Positions 52,492 to 62,085 of a stretch of 64,000 nucleotides of DNA are shown piece by piece. A program made the translations under genes and the position numbers. The stretch is from Microvirga sesbaniae. GTDB taxonomy: Bacteria; Pseudomonadota; Alphaproteobacteria; Rhizobiales; Beijerinckiaceae. Below the pieces are notes generated by a model. It saw only the letters and a list, made by a program, of their open reading frames with translations. It was not told the origin of the DNA and searched no databases. The stretch covers positions 1 to 64,000 of the forward strand of contig NZ_JAMXFJ010000012.1 of the NCBI RefSeq assembly GCF_025460805.1. Direction: 5' to 3'. The first letter of the stretch is position 1. Each line of letters starts with the position of its first letter.

Positions 52492-53783
52492 CGATGAGGT
52501 TCCTCGATCGTTTCACGCTCGGGGCCGCCGGGGGCAGGCTCCGGATAGACCTCGCGGATCATGTCCGCGGGAATATGCAGCCGGTACATCCGCGGGAGCC
52601 TTCCTTCGACGAATTGCGCCATGGTGGGAACGCGCTCGTAAGGACCGAAGCTCTCACGGCTCAGGCGGCGGGAGAGGGCCACGGTCGTCAGCACCGGGTG
52701 CGTCCGGTAGGCCGGATAGGCGGCGTATCTCTCCTCGACGTGATCGTGGCCGCGCACCATGTGCGTGACGGGACGCCCCAGGCCGGTGCTCAGGTCACAG
52801 AAAGCCGCGAAGTCCTCGTACCCGAACTGACTTCCCCGCGAGAAGCGGTTCGGGAGCTTCTTGCGGGCTTTCGGATGCGCCCTGGTCCACACGAAGTCCG
52901 ACAGGCATTGCGGATCGTTCCAATCTCCCGTGTCGGCGAGCCGCGCATGCAGATCCACCAGCGGGAAGCCGCCATGGGCCACCAGGAGACCGTCGGGAAA
53001 GAAGAGCGCCCGCGGAGCACGCGCGAACAGACGGACGGCCACCTTGCCGGCCCGCTCGATCCATTCATGCGCGAGATGGGCGTTCAGGAAATCCGCGAAG
53101 TCCGACGGGATCACGCTCGAGGCGAACCGCACGCCGTCATAGGAGAGCGCCTCGTCGTGGTTGCCCGCGATCAGGCACACCCGATCCGGGGCGTCCCCGA
53201 TCAGCTCGAACACCCGCAGAAGAACGTCGAGCCCGAACCCTCCATCGTCGAAGAGATCGCCGAGAAGCACGATCCGTGGCGGCCGGCCCCCGCCGGGTTC
53301 GAGCGCCGGATCGCGCATCGCCGCCAGCGCGGCCTCGAGCGCCAGAAGATCGCCGTGCAGATCACCGATGATCCACAGCGGGCTTCCGGCGTCCAGGTCG
53401 GAGATCCGGATGGCCTTGTCGGTGGGATCGGAGCGGTCCTTGTCGAACAGCAGGCCGGGTCCATCGGCTTTGTCGAGCAGCGCCTCCATCCGCTCCACCG
53501 TGGCTCGCATGTTGGACCGGATGGCGGACGGGTCGGCTGCATCGCGGACAGCCTGCCAGTCCAGCCGTTCGACCTCCACGATCTCGACGGGAGGGGACGC
53601 CACGACGGCAATCGGCGCCGGCCCGGGAGCATCCGCCCCGGGAGCATCCGGCGGTTGCGCGGGATCCTGCGCTGCGGGGTCATCCTTGGGAACGCCGGCC
53701 ATCGTCGATTCCGCCCCCCGCTCCTCCGGCTTCTCGCCCGGAGGAACAGGCTCAGGCGCTTCGGGTTCGCCGGGGACGCTCAT
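52488..53783 (-). CDS. PPP-superfamily metallophosphatase
   Basis: The 431-residue protein has a Pro-rich N-terminal 65 residues and then a calcineurin-like domain with the full metal set: GDLHGD (140-145), GDLFDDGG (175-182), GNHDE (207-211), VAHGG (268-272) and GHDH (345-348). The pattern fits a PP1/PP2A-like Ser/Thr phosphatase. It overlaps the kinase stop by 4 bases, so enzyme and counter-enzyme are coupled. Partner of the kinase in the vWA-kinase-phosphatase triad. Confidence 0.85.
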   Translation of the reverse strand: MSVPGEPEAPEPVPPGEKPEERGAESTMAGVPKDDPAAQDPAQPPDAPGADAPGPAPIAVVASPPVEIVEVERLDWQAVRDAADPSAIRSNMRATVERMEALLDKADGPGLLFDKDRSDPTDKAIRISDLDAGSPLWIIGDLHGDLLALEAALAAMRDPALEPGGGRPPRIVLLGDLFDDGGFGLDVLLRVFELIGDAPDRVCLIAGNHDEALSYDGVRFASSVIPSDFADFLNAHLAHEWIERAGKVAVRLFARAPRALFFPDGLLVAHGGFPLVDLHARLADTGDWNDPQCLSDFVWTRAHPKARKKLPNRFSRGSQFGYEDFAAFCDLSTGLGRPVTHMVRGHDHVEERYAAYPAYRTHPVLTTVALSRRLSRESFGPYERVPTMAQFVEGRLPRMYRLHIPADMIREVYPEPAPGGPERETIEEPHR

Positions 53784-55081
53784 GGGAGGGCCCGCGCGGT
53801 GAGCGGCATCTTGACGATGCCTTTGGCCTGGCGTCCGACAGCGATCCGGTCGCCTTGCCGGAGCGGGCGAGGCGCCGTGAGCGCGGCGCCGTTCACGAGC
53901 GTTTCATTGGTCGTGCCGGCCACGGGCGATATCACCCATTGCCGCCCGGATTGGCGTTCCAGGACACATTGGCGGCTGTCCCAGAACTCGCTGTCCGGCC
54001 CGAACGGCCGCACCAGGGCTTTTCCGAGCTCCGTCCTGACCCCGATCTTCAGCGAGCGTCCGTCGGGGCCGAGCAGCTCGATCCTGTCGGACAGGATCGG
54101 CTCGGCGGCGGCCTGCGGAGCGCCGTCGCCCGCTGCCGTGCCTTCCTGGCCGGCGGACGACCCTGCGCCGCGCCCGCTCAGAACAGCCCGCAGCTCCGCG
54201 GCCGTCGGTCTCGCGGCGGGGTCCGGGGCAAGGCAGCGGTGCAGGAAGGCGCTGACCTCGGCATTGCTCGCCGGCGCCGGCATCGATCCGGCCAGCGCCG
54301 GAGGTCTGGCGGCATGGCTCTGGACGAGCCTGGCATATTCCGCCTGGTCCTCGACCCAGTAGGGATGATAGCCGGCGAGAAGCTCGTAGAGCATCAGCCC
54401 GCAGGTAAAGACATCCGAGGCAAGCCCCGGCACGCCGCCTCGGGTCATGTGCTCGGGCGAGCGGTAATTGTCGGTGCCGACATAGCCCTGATGGCCATGC
54501 CAGGGCGCACGGCGGTCCGCCAGGAGCGAGAAGTCCATGTCGATCAGCTTGAGCTGGTAGCCGGCGCCGATGGTCGGATCCTGGATCAGATAGGCATTCG
54601 CCGGCTTCAGATCGGCATGGACGATCCTGGATTCGTGCAAAGCCGCCATTCCGGTCATGAAGACCTTGGCCCAGGTGACGTGACGGGCCCAGACGGCGGG
54701 GTTCTGGGTGGCCGGCGCCTTGGTGCGGCGATGCTGCTCCCGCTCCTCGTCGAGCATGTGCTGGAGGTCGGCGCCGTTCTCGACGAACTCGAAGGCCTGG
54801 AAGTAGCAGGGGCCGCCCCAGACCTCTTCGAACGCGTCCACCTGGCGCACCGCGAACTGCGCCGCCCGCCCGGTCCGGACGCGGGCTCCGAGCTCGTTCT
54901 GGTAGTCGACGAAGGCCTTGTACCAGACGACCGTCGGAGCGGGAGACTTGTACTGCTTCAGAAAGACCTTCTCTCCTGTCGGTCCCTCGGCGCCATAGGA
55001 GATCGCCATCATGCCCGGCCCGAAGACCTTCGTGACACGGTACTGCCGGATCCGATCACCGACCTTCAGCTTCTTGGCCAT
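53780..55081 (-). CDS. Ser/Thr protein kinase with C-terminal FHA-like domain
   Basis: This is a 433-residue kinase. The glycine loop is degenerate (FGPGMMAISYG). The ATP lysine is in VFLKQYK (Lys42). The catalytic loop is HADLKPAN (155-162), with HAD in place of HRD. The metal loop is DFS (183-185) in place of DFG, and the activation segment has GTDNYRSPEH. A low-complexity linker leads to an FHA-like beta sandwich (about 335-430, GTTNETLVNG, LRQGDRIAVGR). All catalytic Lys and Asp are present, so it is probably active. Followed by a 31-base gap from the vWA gene upstream. Confidence 0.85.
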   Translation of the reverse strand: MAKKLKVGDRIRQYRVTKVFGPGMMAISYGAEGPTGEKVFLKQYKSPAPTVVWYKAFVDYQNELGARVRTGRAAQFAVRQVDAFEEVWGGPCYFQAFEFVENGADLQHMLDEEREQHRRTKAPATQNPAVWARHVTWAKVFMTGMAALHESRIVHADLKPANAYLIQDPTIGAGYQLKLIDMDFSLLADRRAPWHGHQGYVGTDNYRSPEHMTRGGVPGLASDVFTCGLMLYELLAGYHPYWVEDQAEYARLVQSHAARPPALAGSMPAPASNAEVSAFLHRCLAPDPAARPTAAELRAVLSGRGAGSSAGQEGTAAGDGAPQAAAEPILSDRIELLGPDGRSLKIGVRTELGKALVRPFGPDSEFWDSRQCVLERQSGRQWVISPVAGTTNETLVNGAALTAPRPLRQGDRIAVGRQAKGIVKMPLTARALP

Positions 55082-55112
55082 GGCTTACGCTCACTGTGAC
55101 AAGGCGGTGTCC

Positions 55113-56024
55113 CTACAGCGCCACGGTGGCGGCCGAGCGCGAGACGCTGGCGGCCAGCTGCTTCAGGGTGTTGCGGAAATTGACCGGATCGGACGTGAAC
55201 TTCTGCAAGGCCTCCTGCGGGTTCAGGCCTTCGTACTCCACGACCTCCCATTCCGACTTGTCGATCTGGCTCAGGCGATCGTAGCCCTCGAAGTTCGGGG
55301 CGAAGAGGCTGAGGATGATGCGATTGGCCATGACCAGGTTCGCCACATCCTGGAGCGAGCCGCCCTTCGCCTCGGGAAGGCTCATGGTTTCCTTGAACGA
55401 CGCATCGGTGAAGACGATGACCACGCGGGCCGCATCGCTCCTGTAGCGCCATTTCGCCGGATCCTCGGTCTGGGAACCCTTCGGCACCGCCTCCATGGCG
55501 GCAACCTTGTAGAGCGCGTCGAGAAGCGATTCCGGCTCGTCGCCGCCGCCGTTCGCCTGCAAGGCGCCGAGCTGCGCCTTGAGGGCTCCGGCATCGCGCA
55601 CGAACGGATGATCGACGATCCAGGGCAGCCCCTCCCCTTGGGCCGCTTCGATGTCGCGATAACCGACGACCTTGCCGCGCCAGTCCCTCACGGGGGCGGC
55701 GTTGTTGGCATCGCCCCGGCTCAGGGAGTCGATGAAGGCCTCGATGTTCCGGCGGAGCGCATCGATGCAGGGCGACATGCTGCCACTGACGTCGACGAGG
55801 AAGACGATGTCGGCCACGCCCTTGGTCTTCGGACGCTCCTGCACGCCGGGCGGAGCGGCGACCTCGGCCGTCGCGCTTTCGCCACGAGCCGTCTGCGTCG
55901 AGACATCCGGCGTGGATCCGGTCGCTTCCGCGGGCGTTCCGACCGCCGCTTCCGTGGAACTTGTCGTTTCCGACGAAGGCGGGTTCGCTGGGGTCGTCTG
56001 GTCGGAATGCTCCATATCACTCAT
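55113..56024 (-). CDS. vWA-domain protein (TerY-like context)
   Basis: The product is 303 residues. Residues 1-68 are Thr/Ser/Pro/Glu-rich and probably disordered. A von Willebrand A domain follows with the MIDAS motif DVSGSMS (78-84), the Thr/Asp region VVIVFTDASF and a conserved GGGDEPESLLDAL. This is the first gene of the signalling operon, with GGAG 8 bases before the ATG. vWA, kinase and phosphatase sets resemble TerY-P triads of stress-response systems, although those normally use a PP2C phosphatase. Confidence 0.82.
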   Translation of the reverse strand: MSDMEHSDQTTPANPPSSETTSSTEAAVGTPAEATGSTPDVSTQTARGESATAEVAAPPGVQERPKTKGVADIVFLVDVSGSMSPCIDALRRNIEAFIDSLSRGDANNAAPVRDWRGKVVGYRDIEAAQGEGLPWIVDHPFVRDAGALKAQLGALQANGGGDEPESLLDALYKVAAMEAVPKGSQTEDPAKWRYRSDAARVVIVFTDASFKETMSLPEAKGGSLQDVANLVMANRIILSLFAPNFEGYDRLSQIDKSEWEVVEYEGLNPQEALQKFTSDPVNFRNTLKQLAASVSRSAATVAL

Positions 56025-56157
56025 GCGTCAGCTCCGCTTGGCGTCACCTTGGTCTCGGCCACGCGCCGAGCACTCCGACAACAGGGCGGCCAGACCGAAG
56101 TTCCCGGCTGCGCTCGAGGCGCTCGGAGATGGAAGCCCGCCCGGGCAAGCCGCCGGG

Positions 56158-56275
56158 GATCGGAAGGGCGCGGCGCTTCACCGTATCGAGATCACCGGGA
56201 CGAGCCCGGTGATGACAGTGGGAGGGTGTTCGCACCGGGTCACACCACCCTCCACGTCATGGCCGGCCTTGTGAC
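56158..56275. repeat. Palindromic intergenic repeat array 14
   Basis: One full unit lies between the divergent vWA and chemoreceptor genes. The remaining 56276-56385 is AT-rich and probably holds the chemoreceptor promoter. Confidence 0.85.
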
Positions 56276-56335
56276 AGAAACCCATGAACAAGGATAAACA
56301 TCGTTAATTGTTGGCTCATATGAGGATTGGGGAGT

Positions 56336-56352
56336 TCATGCCGGCGGCATGA
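56336..56352. promoter_or_regulatory. 17-base palindrome upstream of chemoreceptor
   Basis: The perfect arms TCATGCC (56336-56342) and GGCATGA (56346-56352) flank GGC. The site lies 34 bases before the GTG start in an AT-rich stretch. It could be an operator; no known consensus was matched. Confidence 0.4.
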
Positions 56353-56385
56353 CAATCACTATACAAATATTCCTGGGGCAATCCT

Positions 56386-58359
56386 GTGTTATCGTCCGTT
56401 CAGTCTGGTTCATCGTCCCGTCGCTCATCTCTCATGCTGCGCATCTTGCTCGCTGCTGCATTGACGGTTGTCGGAGCATTCTCCGCGTTTTCCCTCTACA
56501 ACGACTCTTTCCAGCGGCAGGCCACGCGCTCGGAGATCGAGCGCTACCTGACCAATGTGGGATCCGCCACATCGGACAGCATCGGGAACTGGCTGGGCGG
56601 ACGGGTTGCCCTGAACCAGAGCGTCGCTCAGGGCGTGGCCAATTTCGGCGAGTCCTCGCAGGTCCTGTCTCTCCTGCAGCAGAAGATCTTCGTCGACAGC
56701 TTCCAGTCCACCTACCTCGGCGAGAAGGATGGCCGCTTCACCATGTGGCCGCCCTCCGACATGCCGAAGGACTATGACCCGCGCACGCGGCCTTGGTACA
56801 AGGACGCTGTCGCGGCAGGCGCCAGCACGCTGACCGAGCCCTATGTCGATGCCTCGACGAAGAAGCTGATCCTGTCGATGGCGACGCCGGTTCAGAAAAG
56901 CGGCGCCTTCGTGGGCGTTGCCGGCGCCGACATGAACCTCGATGCCCTGGTGCAGATGATCGGCGCCATGGATCTCGGCGGCATGGGCAAGGCCTTCCTC
57001 ATGAGCGCCGACGGCAAGATCCTCGTTCACCCGAACAAGGATCTCATCAACAAGACGCTGAACGAGATCTACCCGGCCGGGACGCCCCGGATCTCGAGCC
57101 AGCTCAGCGAGACGATTCAGGACGGGCACGAGCAGATCGTCACGTTCCTCGAGATTTCCGGCCTGCCGTCGGTGAAGTGGTACGTGGGCCTGTCCATCGA
57201 CAGCGCCAAGGCTTATGCCAATCTCGCGGCGTTCCGGATGTCGGCCGCCATCGCGACGGTTTGCGCAGTGGCTCTGATGCTCGCCCTCCTCGGCGTCCTG
57301 ATCCATCGTCTCGTCGCGCGCCCGATCAACCAGATGACCGGGGCCATGAAGCAGCTGGCCGACGGCGATCTGAACGTTCGGGTGCCGGGCGGCGAGCGAA
57401 AGGACGAGATCGGCGCCATGGCGGCGGCCGTGCAGGTGTTCAAGGATGCCTTGATCGCCAAGAAGGACGCCGATGCCCGCGCCGCCCTCGAGGCCGATGC
57501 CAAGACACGCCGTGCCGAGGCTCTGGACCAACTCACCAGGCGCTTCGAGCTCAACGTCTCGTCGCTGACCCAGGGCCTGTCCTCGGCCGCCACCGAGATG
57601 GAGGCGACGGCCGAGAGCATGACCCATGTGGCCGATCAGACCACCAACCGGTCTGTCACCGTGGCCTCGGCGGCGCAGCAGACTTCGGCCAACGTGCAGA
57701 CGGTGGCGGCCGCCACCGAGGAGCTGTCGATCTCGATCCGCGAGATCGCCAGCCAGGTGGCGCAGTCCTCGGCGGTGGCCGAGAAGGCGGTGGCCGGCAC
57801 CCAGCGCACCAGCGCCACCGTGCAGGAGCTCGCAGCCTCCGCCGAGAAGATCGGCAACGTGGTGCAGCTGATCAACACCATCGCGGGCCAGACCAACCTG
57901 CTGGCGCTCAACGCCACCATCGAGGCGGCGCGCGCGGGCGAAGCCGGCAAGGGCTTCGCGGTCGTGGCCTCGGAGGTGAAGGATCTGGCGACGCAGACCG
58001 CCAAGGCCACCGAGGAGATCTCGCAGCAGATCGGCTCGGTGCAGCAGGCGACCGGCCAGACGGTGGCGGCCATCCAGGAGATTGCGCGCACCATCACCGA
58101 GATGAGCCAGATCTCGACCTCGATCGCCGCCGCCATGGAGGAGCAGGGCGCCGCCACCGCGGAGATCGCCCGCAACGTGCAGGAAGCGGCGCGGGGCACG
58201 GAAGCTGTCACCGGCAGCATCGCGGACGTGCAGCAGGGCGCCGGCGAGACAGGCGCCGCGGCGTCCCAGGTGCTGGGAGCCGCGCAGGAACTGGCGCGCC
58301 ACTCCAACGATCTCGGCCGGGAGGTCGCCACCTTCCTCCACGGCGTGAAGGCCGCGTAA
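56386..58359 (+). CDS. Methyl-accepting chemotaxis protein
   Basis: The 657-residue transmembrane receptor has a first membrane helix at about residues 17-37 ([20 protein letters not shown]). A periplasmic dCache-like sensor follows ([12 protein letters not shown] and [16 protein letters not shown] are typical). The second helix is at about 283-304, then HAMP ([23 protein letters not shown]). The signalling tip is [20 protein letters not shown]. The GTG start at 56386 follows GGGG; an ATG at 56434 is possible but lacks a ribosome site. It binds an extracellular ligand, probably a small organic acid or amino acid. Confidence 0.9.
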   Translation: MLSSVQSGSSSRRSSLMLRILLAAALTVVGAFSAFSLYNDSFQRQATRSEIERYLTNVGSATSDSIGNWLGGRVALNQSVAQGVANFGESSQVLSLLQQKIFVDSFQSTYLGEKDGRFTMWPPSDMPKDYDPRTRPWYKDAVAAGASTLTEPYVDASTKKLILSMATPVQKSGAFVGVAGADMNLDALVQMIGAMDLGGMGKAFLMSADGKILVHPNKDLINKTLNEIYPAGTPRISSQLSETIQDGHEQIVTFLEISGLPSVKWYVGLSIDSAKAYANLAAFRMSAAIATVCAVALMLALLGVLIHRLVARPINQMTGAMKQLADGDLNVRVPGGERKDEIGAMAAAVQVFKDALIAKKDADARAALEADAKTRRAEALDQLTRRFELNVSSLTQGLSSAATEMEATAESMTHVADQTTNRSVTVASAAQQTSANVQTVAAATEELSISIREIASQVAQSSAVAEKAVAGTQRTSATVQELAASAEKIGNVVQLINTIAGQTNLLALNATIEAARAGEAGKGFAVVASEVKDLATQTAKATEEISQQIGSVQQATGQTVAAIQEIARTITEMSQISTSIAAAMEEQGAATAEIARNVQEAARGTEAVTGSIADVQQGAGETGAAASQVLGAAQELARHSNDLGREVATFLHGVKAA

Positions 58360-58375
58360 GAGTCGAGGGAGGGGC

Positions 58376-58625
58376 ACGTCATGGCCCCCACCGCCCGTCC
58401 CGCCACCCTCCCCACGTCATGGCCGGCCTTGTGCCGGCCATCCCGCCACCCTCTCCACGTCATGGCCGGCCTTGTGCCGGCCATCCCGATAAGGTGAAGC
58501 GCGGCGCTTCTCCGAATCGGGATCACCGGGACGAGCCCGGTGATGACGTGAGAGGGTGGTGTGAGCGGGTGGTGACGGGGAGACGGTGGCAAAGGCCGGT
58601 CCTGCCACCCTCCCCGTCATGGCCC
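58376..58625. repeat. Palindromic intergenic repeat array 15
   Basis: Two units, one with two adjacent GGCCGGCC hairpins, form the border between the cargo and the early prophage module. No gene was seen in 58360-58644. Confidence 0.9.
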
Positions 58626-58644
58626 CCTCCCGTTGCCCGACGCG

Positions 58645-59199
58645 CTAGGCGCTGGAGATGCGCCAGTGCTCCGCCAGGGCGTCGAGCCCGTCGCGGAGCC
58701 GGCGGATTTCGCTCAGGCCCACCACCGGGGCGTTCTGCTCGCAGCAATCCCGGACAATGCGGCTTTCCAGGAAGCCGGCGGCGTCGAGGGCGTCCCGGGC
58801 GTCGCTCAGCGCGTCCGCGAGCCGCCGCGACCGGGCGGCCGCGGTCGGATCCTGGCTGCGGTCCGGGCCCCGGGCCCCGATGGGGAGCGCGGCGAGGCCC
58901 GACCGGGGCGCCAGGGCGGCCAGCCCCTGGTCCCGGCGCCAGCTCTCCACCAGGTTCGCCCACCGCTTGCCGGCCTCGTAGTGCCGGGCGTCGATGCGGT
59001 TGCCCAGGAAGAGCCGCCCGATCTCCGTGCCCCACAGGGGGTCGCGCATCCCGAGCAGAGCCGCGTCCCGCAGGCGCTTCACCTCGTTCGGGCTCCGGGC
59101 GTCCAGCTCCGCCTTGACGGCGCGGCTCAAGCGCCCGTTGGGCTCGCGTTCCCCTTTGGCCCGCTGCCGACCGAGCTTCGCGATCTTCCGCGCCTTCAT
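58645..59199 (-). CDS. Hypothetical phage protein
   Basis: This 184-residue basic and helical protein (KARKIAKLGRQRAKGERE, then KRLRDAALLGMRDPLWGTEIGRLFL) has a long central region rich in Arg/Ala and ends LDALAEHWRISSA. AGGA precedes the ATG at 59199; an upstream start at 59217 would add six residues. It belongs by position to the early prophage module. No domain with known function is visible. Confidence 0.65.
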   Translation of the reverse strand: MKARKIAKLGRQRAKGEREPNGRLSRAVKAELDARSPNEVKRLRDAALLGMRDPLWGTEIGRLFLGNRIDARHYEAGKRWANLVESWRRDQGLAALAPRSGLAALPIGARGPDRSQDPTAAARSRRLADALSDARDALDAAGFLESRIVRDCCEQNAPVVGLSEIRRLRDGLDALAEHWRISSA

Positions 59200-59299
59200 C
59201 GTCTGTTCCTCGTGCATGGGACGTGACCCGGAGGGCCACGCCAGTGACCCGAAGGGCCGCGTGAGCGAAAAGGGGACCCGGGTTCGGGACCGATCCGCC

Positions 59300-59585
59300 G
59301 CGCACCACCCTCGACGTCATCACCGGGCCTGTCCCACCCCTCCCCGTCATCACCGGGCTTGTGCCGGTGATCCCGATGGTTTGAGGCGGGGCGCTTTTCC
59401 GGATCGGGATGGCCGGGACAGGCCCGGCCATGACGTGGAAAGGTTGTGCATCCCGATATGCCACCCACCACGTCATCACCGGGCTTGTCCCGGTGATCCC
59501 GATACGAGAGGCGCGGCGCCCTTCCGATCGGGATGGCCGGCACAAGGCCGGCCATGACGTGGAGCATGACGTGGAGAGGGTGGTC
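59300..59585. repeat. Palindromic intergenic repeat array 16
   Basis: Two full units sit inside the early prophage module between the hypothetical gene and the DUF1376-type gene. No gene was seen in 59200-59613. Confidence 0.9.
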
Positions 59586-59613
59586 CCGCTCCGGCGTCCG
59601 GCGCGGCGGGGCG

Positions 59614-60549
59614 TCAGGGATGGGCGGGTTCGGCGGCACGGCGTCGCTCCTCCCGGGCGGCCCGCTCCGCGTCCGCCGCGTCGTCCGCCTCGCGCCAGAC
59701 CGCGTCCGGGATCCGGCAGCCGGGCTCGCCGCGGCGCGGGCCCCAGGCATCCGACCAGCGCTCCTCGAGGACGAACCCCCGGGCCATCGCGAGCAGGCCG
59801 CGGCGGATCCTGGCCGGGTCCTCCGGGGCCGACGCGGCCCCCGGGGCGGCCGGCCCGGCCTTGTGCTCCCGGACGGCCGGCACGATGTAGCGCCAGCTCG
59901 ACCAGCGCTTCCCCTGCGCCTTCAGGCTGCGCACCACCGGCAGGATGTGCCGGTCGAGGTCGTAGCCTTCGGCCATGAGGGCATGGACCGGGCCCACAAC
60001 GAAGAGACCCGGGCTGGGGTCGTTGTCGAATCCGGCGGCCTCGCGCAGCGCGGCCTCCAAGGTTCGGTCGTCGAGCGCCGGCGGCTGTTGCGACGTCTCG
60101 GGACCCTCAGCGTGATGCGGCTCTTCTCTGCTCTTCTCTTCTCTTCTCTGGTTCGCTCCGCTCGAAGCAGGGGCTTCGTCCGGGTCGTGGCCTGTCAGGG
60201 ACTTGCGCCGGGTCTCGCCGCTGCGCAATCCGCCTGTCCTGCCCGCCTCCGCCCTGTGCGCCGAGGCGATCCCCCGGTGGTGCAGCTCCCGCGCCACCCG
60301 GGCGTTGGCGAGGCCGCCTTCCGTCCGCGTGACCTTTCCCAGGGCCAGGAGGTCGCCGAGGAGCTTGCGCGCCTTGTTCGGGTGGCAGCGCCAGAGGCGC
60401 GCGAGGGTGGCCGGATTGTCGGGGACGGCCCCCCGACGGCGGTACATCTGATGGCACAGACGCAGGTAGGCGGCCTCCTGCTCGAGGGTCAGCGCGTCCG
60501 TCCCCTCGTCCCAGGCCTCGTATTCCATCCGGTAGAATTCCCCCTTCAT
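59614..60549 (-). CDS. DUF1376-type phage replication-associated protein
   Basis: The product is 311 residues. The N-terminal DUF1376 pattern is visible as MKGEFYRMEYEAWDEGTD, LTLEQEAAYLRLCHQMYRR and WRCHPNKARKLLGDLLALG. A variable Arg/Glu-rich linker and a C-terminal helical region follow. Such proteins sit next to helicase genes and may act as initiator or helicase loader. Overlaps the helicase stop by 4 bases (ATGA). Confidence 0.75.
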   Translation of the reverse strand: MKGEFYRMEYEAWDEGTDALTLEQEAAYLRLCHQMYRRRGAVPDNPATLARLWRCHPNKARKLLGDLLALGKVTRTEGGLANARVARELHHRGIASAHRAEAGRTGGLRSGETRRKSLTGHDPDEAPASSGANQRREEKSREEPHHAEGPETSQQPPALDDRTLEAALREAAGFDNDPSPGLFVVGPVHALMAEGYDLDRHILPVVRSLKAQGKRWSSWRYIVPAVREHKAGPAAPGAASAPEDPARIRRGLLAMARGFVLEERWSDAWGPRRGEPGCRIPDAVWREADDAADAERAAREERRRAAEPAHP

Positions 60550-62012
60550 GCGGGCCTCCCCGACCGGCTGTCGAGATCCCGGACCGCGTTGAGGGCGGGG
60601 TCCACCCAGGCCCGCACGACCTGGTTGGAGCGCCCGGCGCGGTTCTTGTCGACGATGATCTCGAGGCTGTGCTTGCAGGCCTCGTAATCGTCCTGGGTGG
60701 CGATGTCCCCGTCCCGGTACCTGGCCGAGCGCTCGATGTAATAGGCCGGCCGGTAGAGGAACACGACCGCGTCGGAGTTCTCCTCGAAGGCGCCGGCGCC
60801 GCGCAGGTCCGCCAGCGACGGGCGCTTGTCCTCCCGGCTCTCGGTGTTGCGGTTGCACTGCGCCAGCAGCAGCACCGGCGCGTCCAGGCGCTTGGCCAGC
60901 GCCAGCGCCCCGTCGGCGACCTCCTTCAGCCCCTCGTCCTCGCGGTTGTAGGAGCGGCCGGGCCGGACGATGTGGGCGTGGTCGATGACGATCGGGCCGG
61001 GCCGCAGCCCCTTGCGGAGATAGGCGTTCATGAGCCGCTCCGACGCGGCGGCGATCTCCCGGATCGTGCGGCCGCCCCCGTCCTCGATCGTGAGGCTGAG
61101 GCCGGAGAGCTCGCGCACCGCCTGGGCCACATGCCCGGCCTCCTCCACGGTCAACCCGCCCGGCGCCAGCATGCGGGCGAACGAGATCTGAAGGCCCTGG
61201 CGCTCGAGCCAGGACGAGGCGAACCGCGCCATGACCTGGTCCTTGTCCATTTCCTGGCTGTGGTAGAGGCCGGCCAGCCCCTGGCGCGCCGCGTTCAGCG
61301 CCACCTCGCAGCCGAGGATGGACTTGCCCATGCTCGTGCGGGCCGCCAGCGTGGTGAGGGTCGCGGGGCGCAGGCCGCCGCCGAGCGCCTTGTCGAGGCG
61401 CGCGAGGCCGGTCGTCGCCGGGAGGCGGCGCTGTCCCGTCAGGTCGGCGTCGATCTGCCCCATGAGGGAGGCTCCCGCGGCCGCCAGGGTGGCGGTCGTG
61501 AGCTGCCGGTCCATCCGCAGGGCCCGGAGCTCGTCGAGCCGCTCGAAGCGCTCGTCCAGGAACGCGCACGGGTCGTAGCCCTGCCTCTGCCCGATCTCCG
61601 CGCCGATCGCCTCCACGTGCCGGAGCAGGTAGAGGTCCCGGATCACGCGGGCATGGGTCAGGAGCGGCGCGCCCGTCATGCCGCCGATGCGGGCGAGCTC
61701 GGCCAGGTACCGGCGCACGGTCACGTCAGCCGCGACCGCGGTGGCGCTGATCGCCGGCCCCAGGCGCTGGTAGAGCTGCCCGGCCGTCGGCCGGCCGTCC
61801 GCCTCGGCGATCGCGAGGATCGCCGCGTAGGTGACCTGGTGGATCTGCTCGAAGAAATAGTCCGGCTTCAGGACGGCCTGAACCCGGCCGATCTCCGCCG
61901 GCGCCGCCAGCAGGGCCGCCAGCACCTCCATCTCCACGTCCGTGTTGACCGGCGGGAGGCGGTCATGCCGGTCGGCGGGGCGGGAGGGCTCGAAGGAGAG
62001 GATGTTGGCCAT
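60546..62012 (-). CDS. DnaB-type replicative helicase (phage)
   Basis: This 488-residue hexameric helicase has an N-terminal collar domain (VNTDVEMEVLAALLAAP, VLKPDYFFEQIHQVTYAAI), then a RecA-type motor with Walker A ARTSMGKS (224-231). It also shows SQEMDKDQVMAR, IVIDHAHIV (Walker B, with H in place of the usual Y or L), LLLAQCNRNTESREDKRP and GAGAFEENSDAVVFLYRP. The start at 62012 was chosen; the longer frame to 62099 runs through the operator region. It would drive phage replication. Confidence 0.88.
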   Translation of the reverse strand: MANILSFEPSRPADRHDRLPPVNTDVEMEVLAALLAAPAEIGRVQAVLKPDYFFEQIHQVTYAAILAIAEADGRPTAGQLYQRLGPAISATAVAADVTVRRYLAELARIGGMTGAPLLTHARVIRDLYLLRHVEAIGAEIGQRQGYDPCAFLDERFERLDELRALRMDRQLTTATLAAAGASLMGQIDADLTGQRRLPATTGLARLDKALGGGLRPATLTTLAARTSMGKSILGCEVALNAARQGLAGLYHSQEMDKDQVMARFASSWLERQGLQISFARMLAPGGLTVEEAGHVAQAVRELSGLSLTIEDGGGRTIREIAAASERLMNAYLRKGLRPGPIVIDHAHIVRPGRSYNREDEGLKEVADGALALAKRLDAPVLLLAQCNRNTESREDKRPSLADLRGAGAFEENSDAVVFLYRPAYYIERSARYRDGDIATQDDYEACKHSLEIIVDKNRAGRSNQVVRAWVDPALNAVRDLDSRSGRPA

Positions 62013-62085
62013 GGGCTTGTGCGACCGGTGGTGCGTGGATCGGGGATCGCGCAGGTTCGCGGGGTCCGCTTGGGGTCCGCATCTA

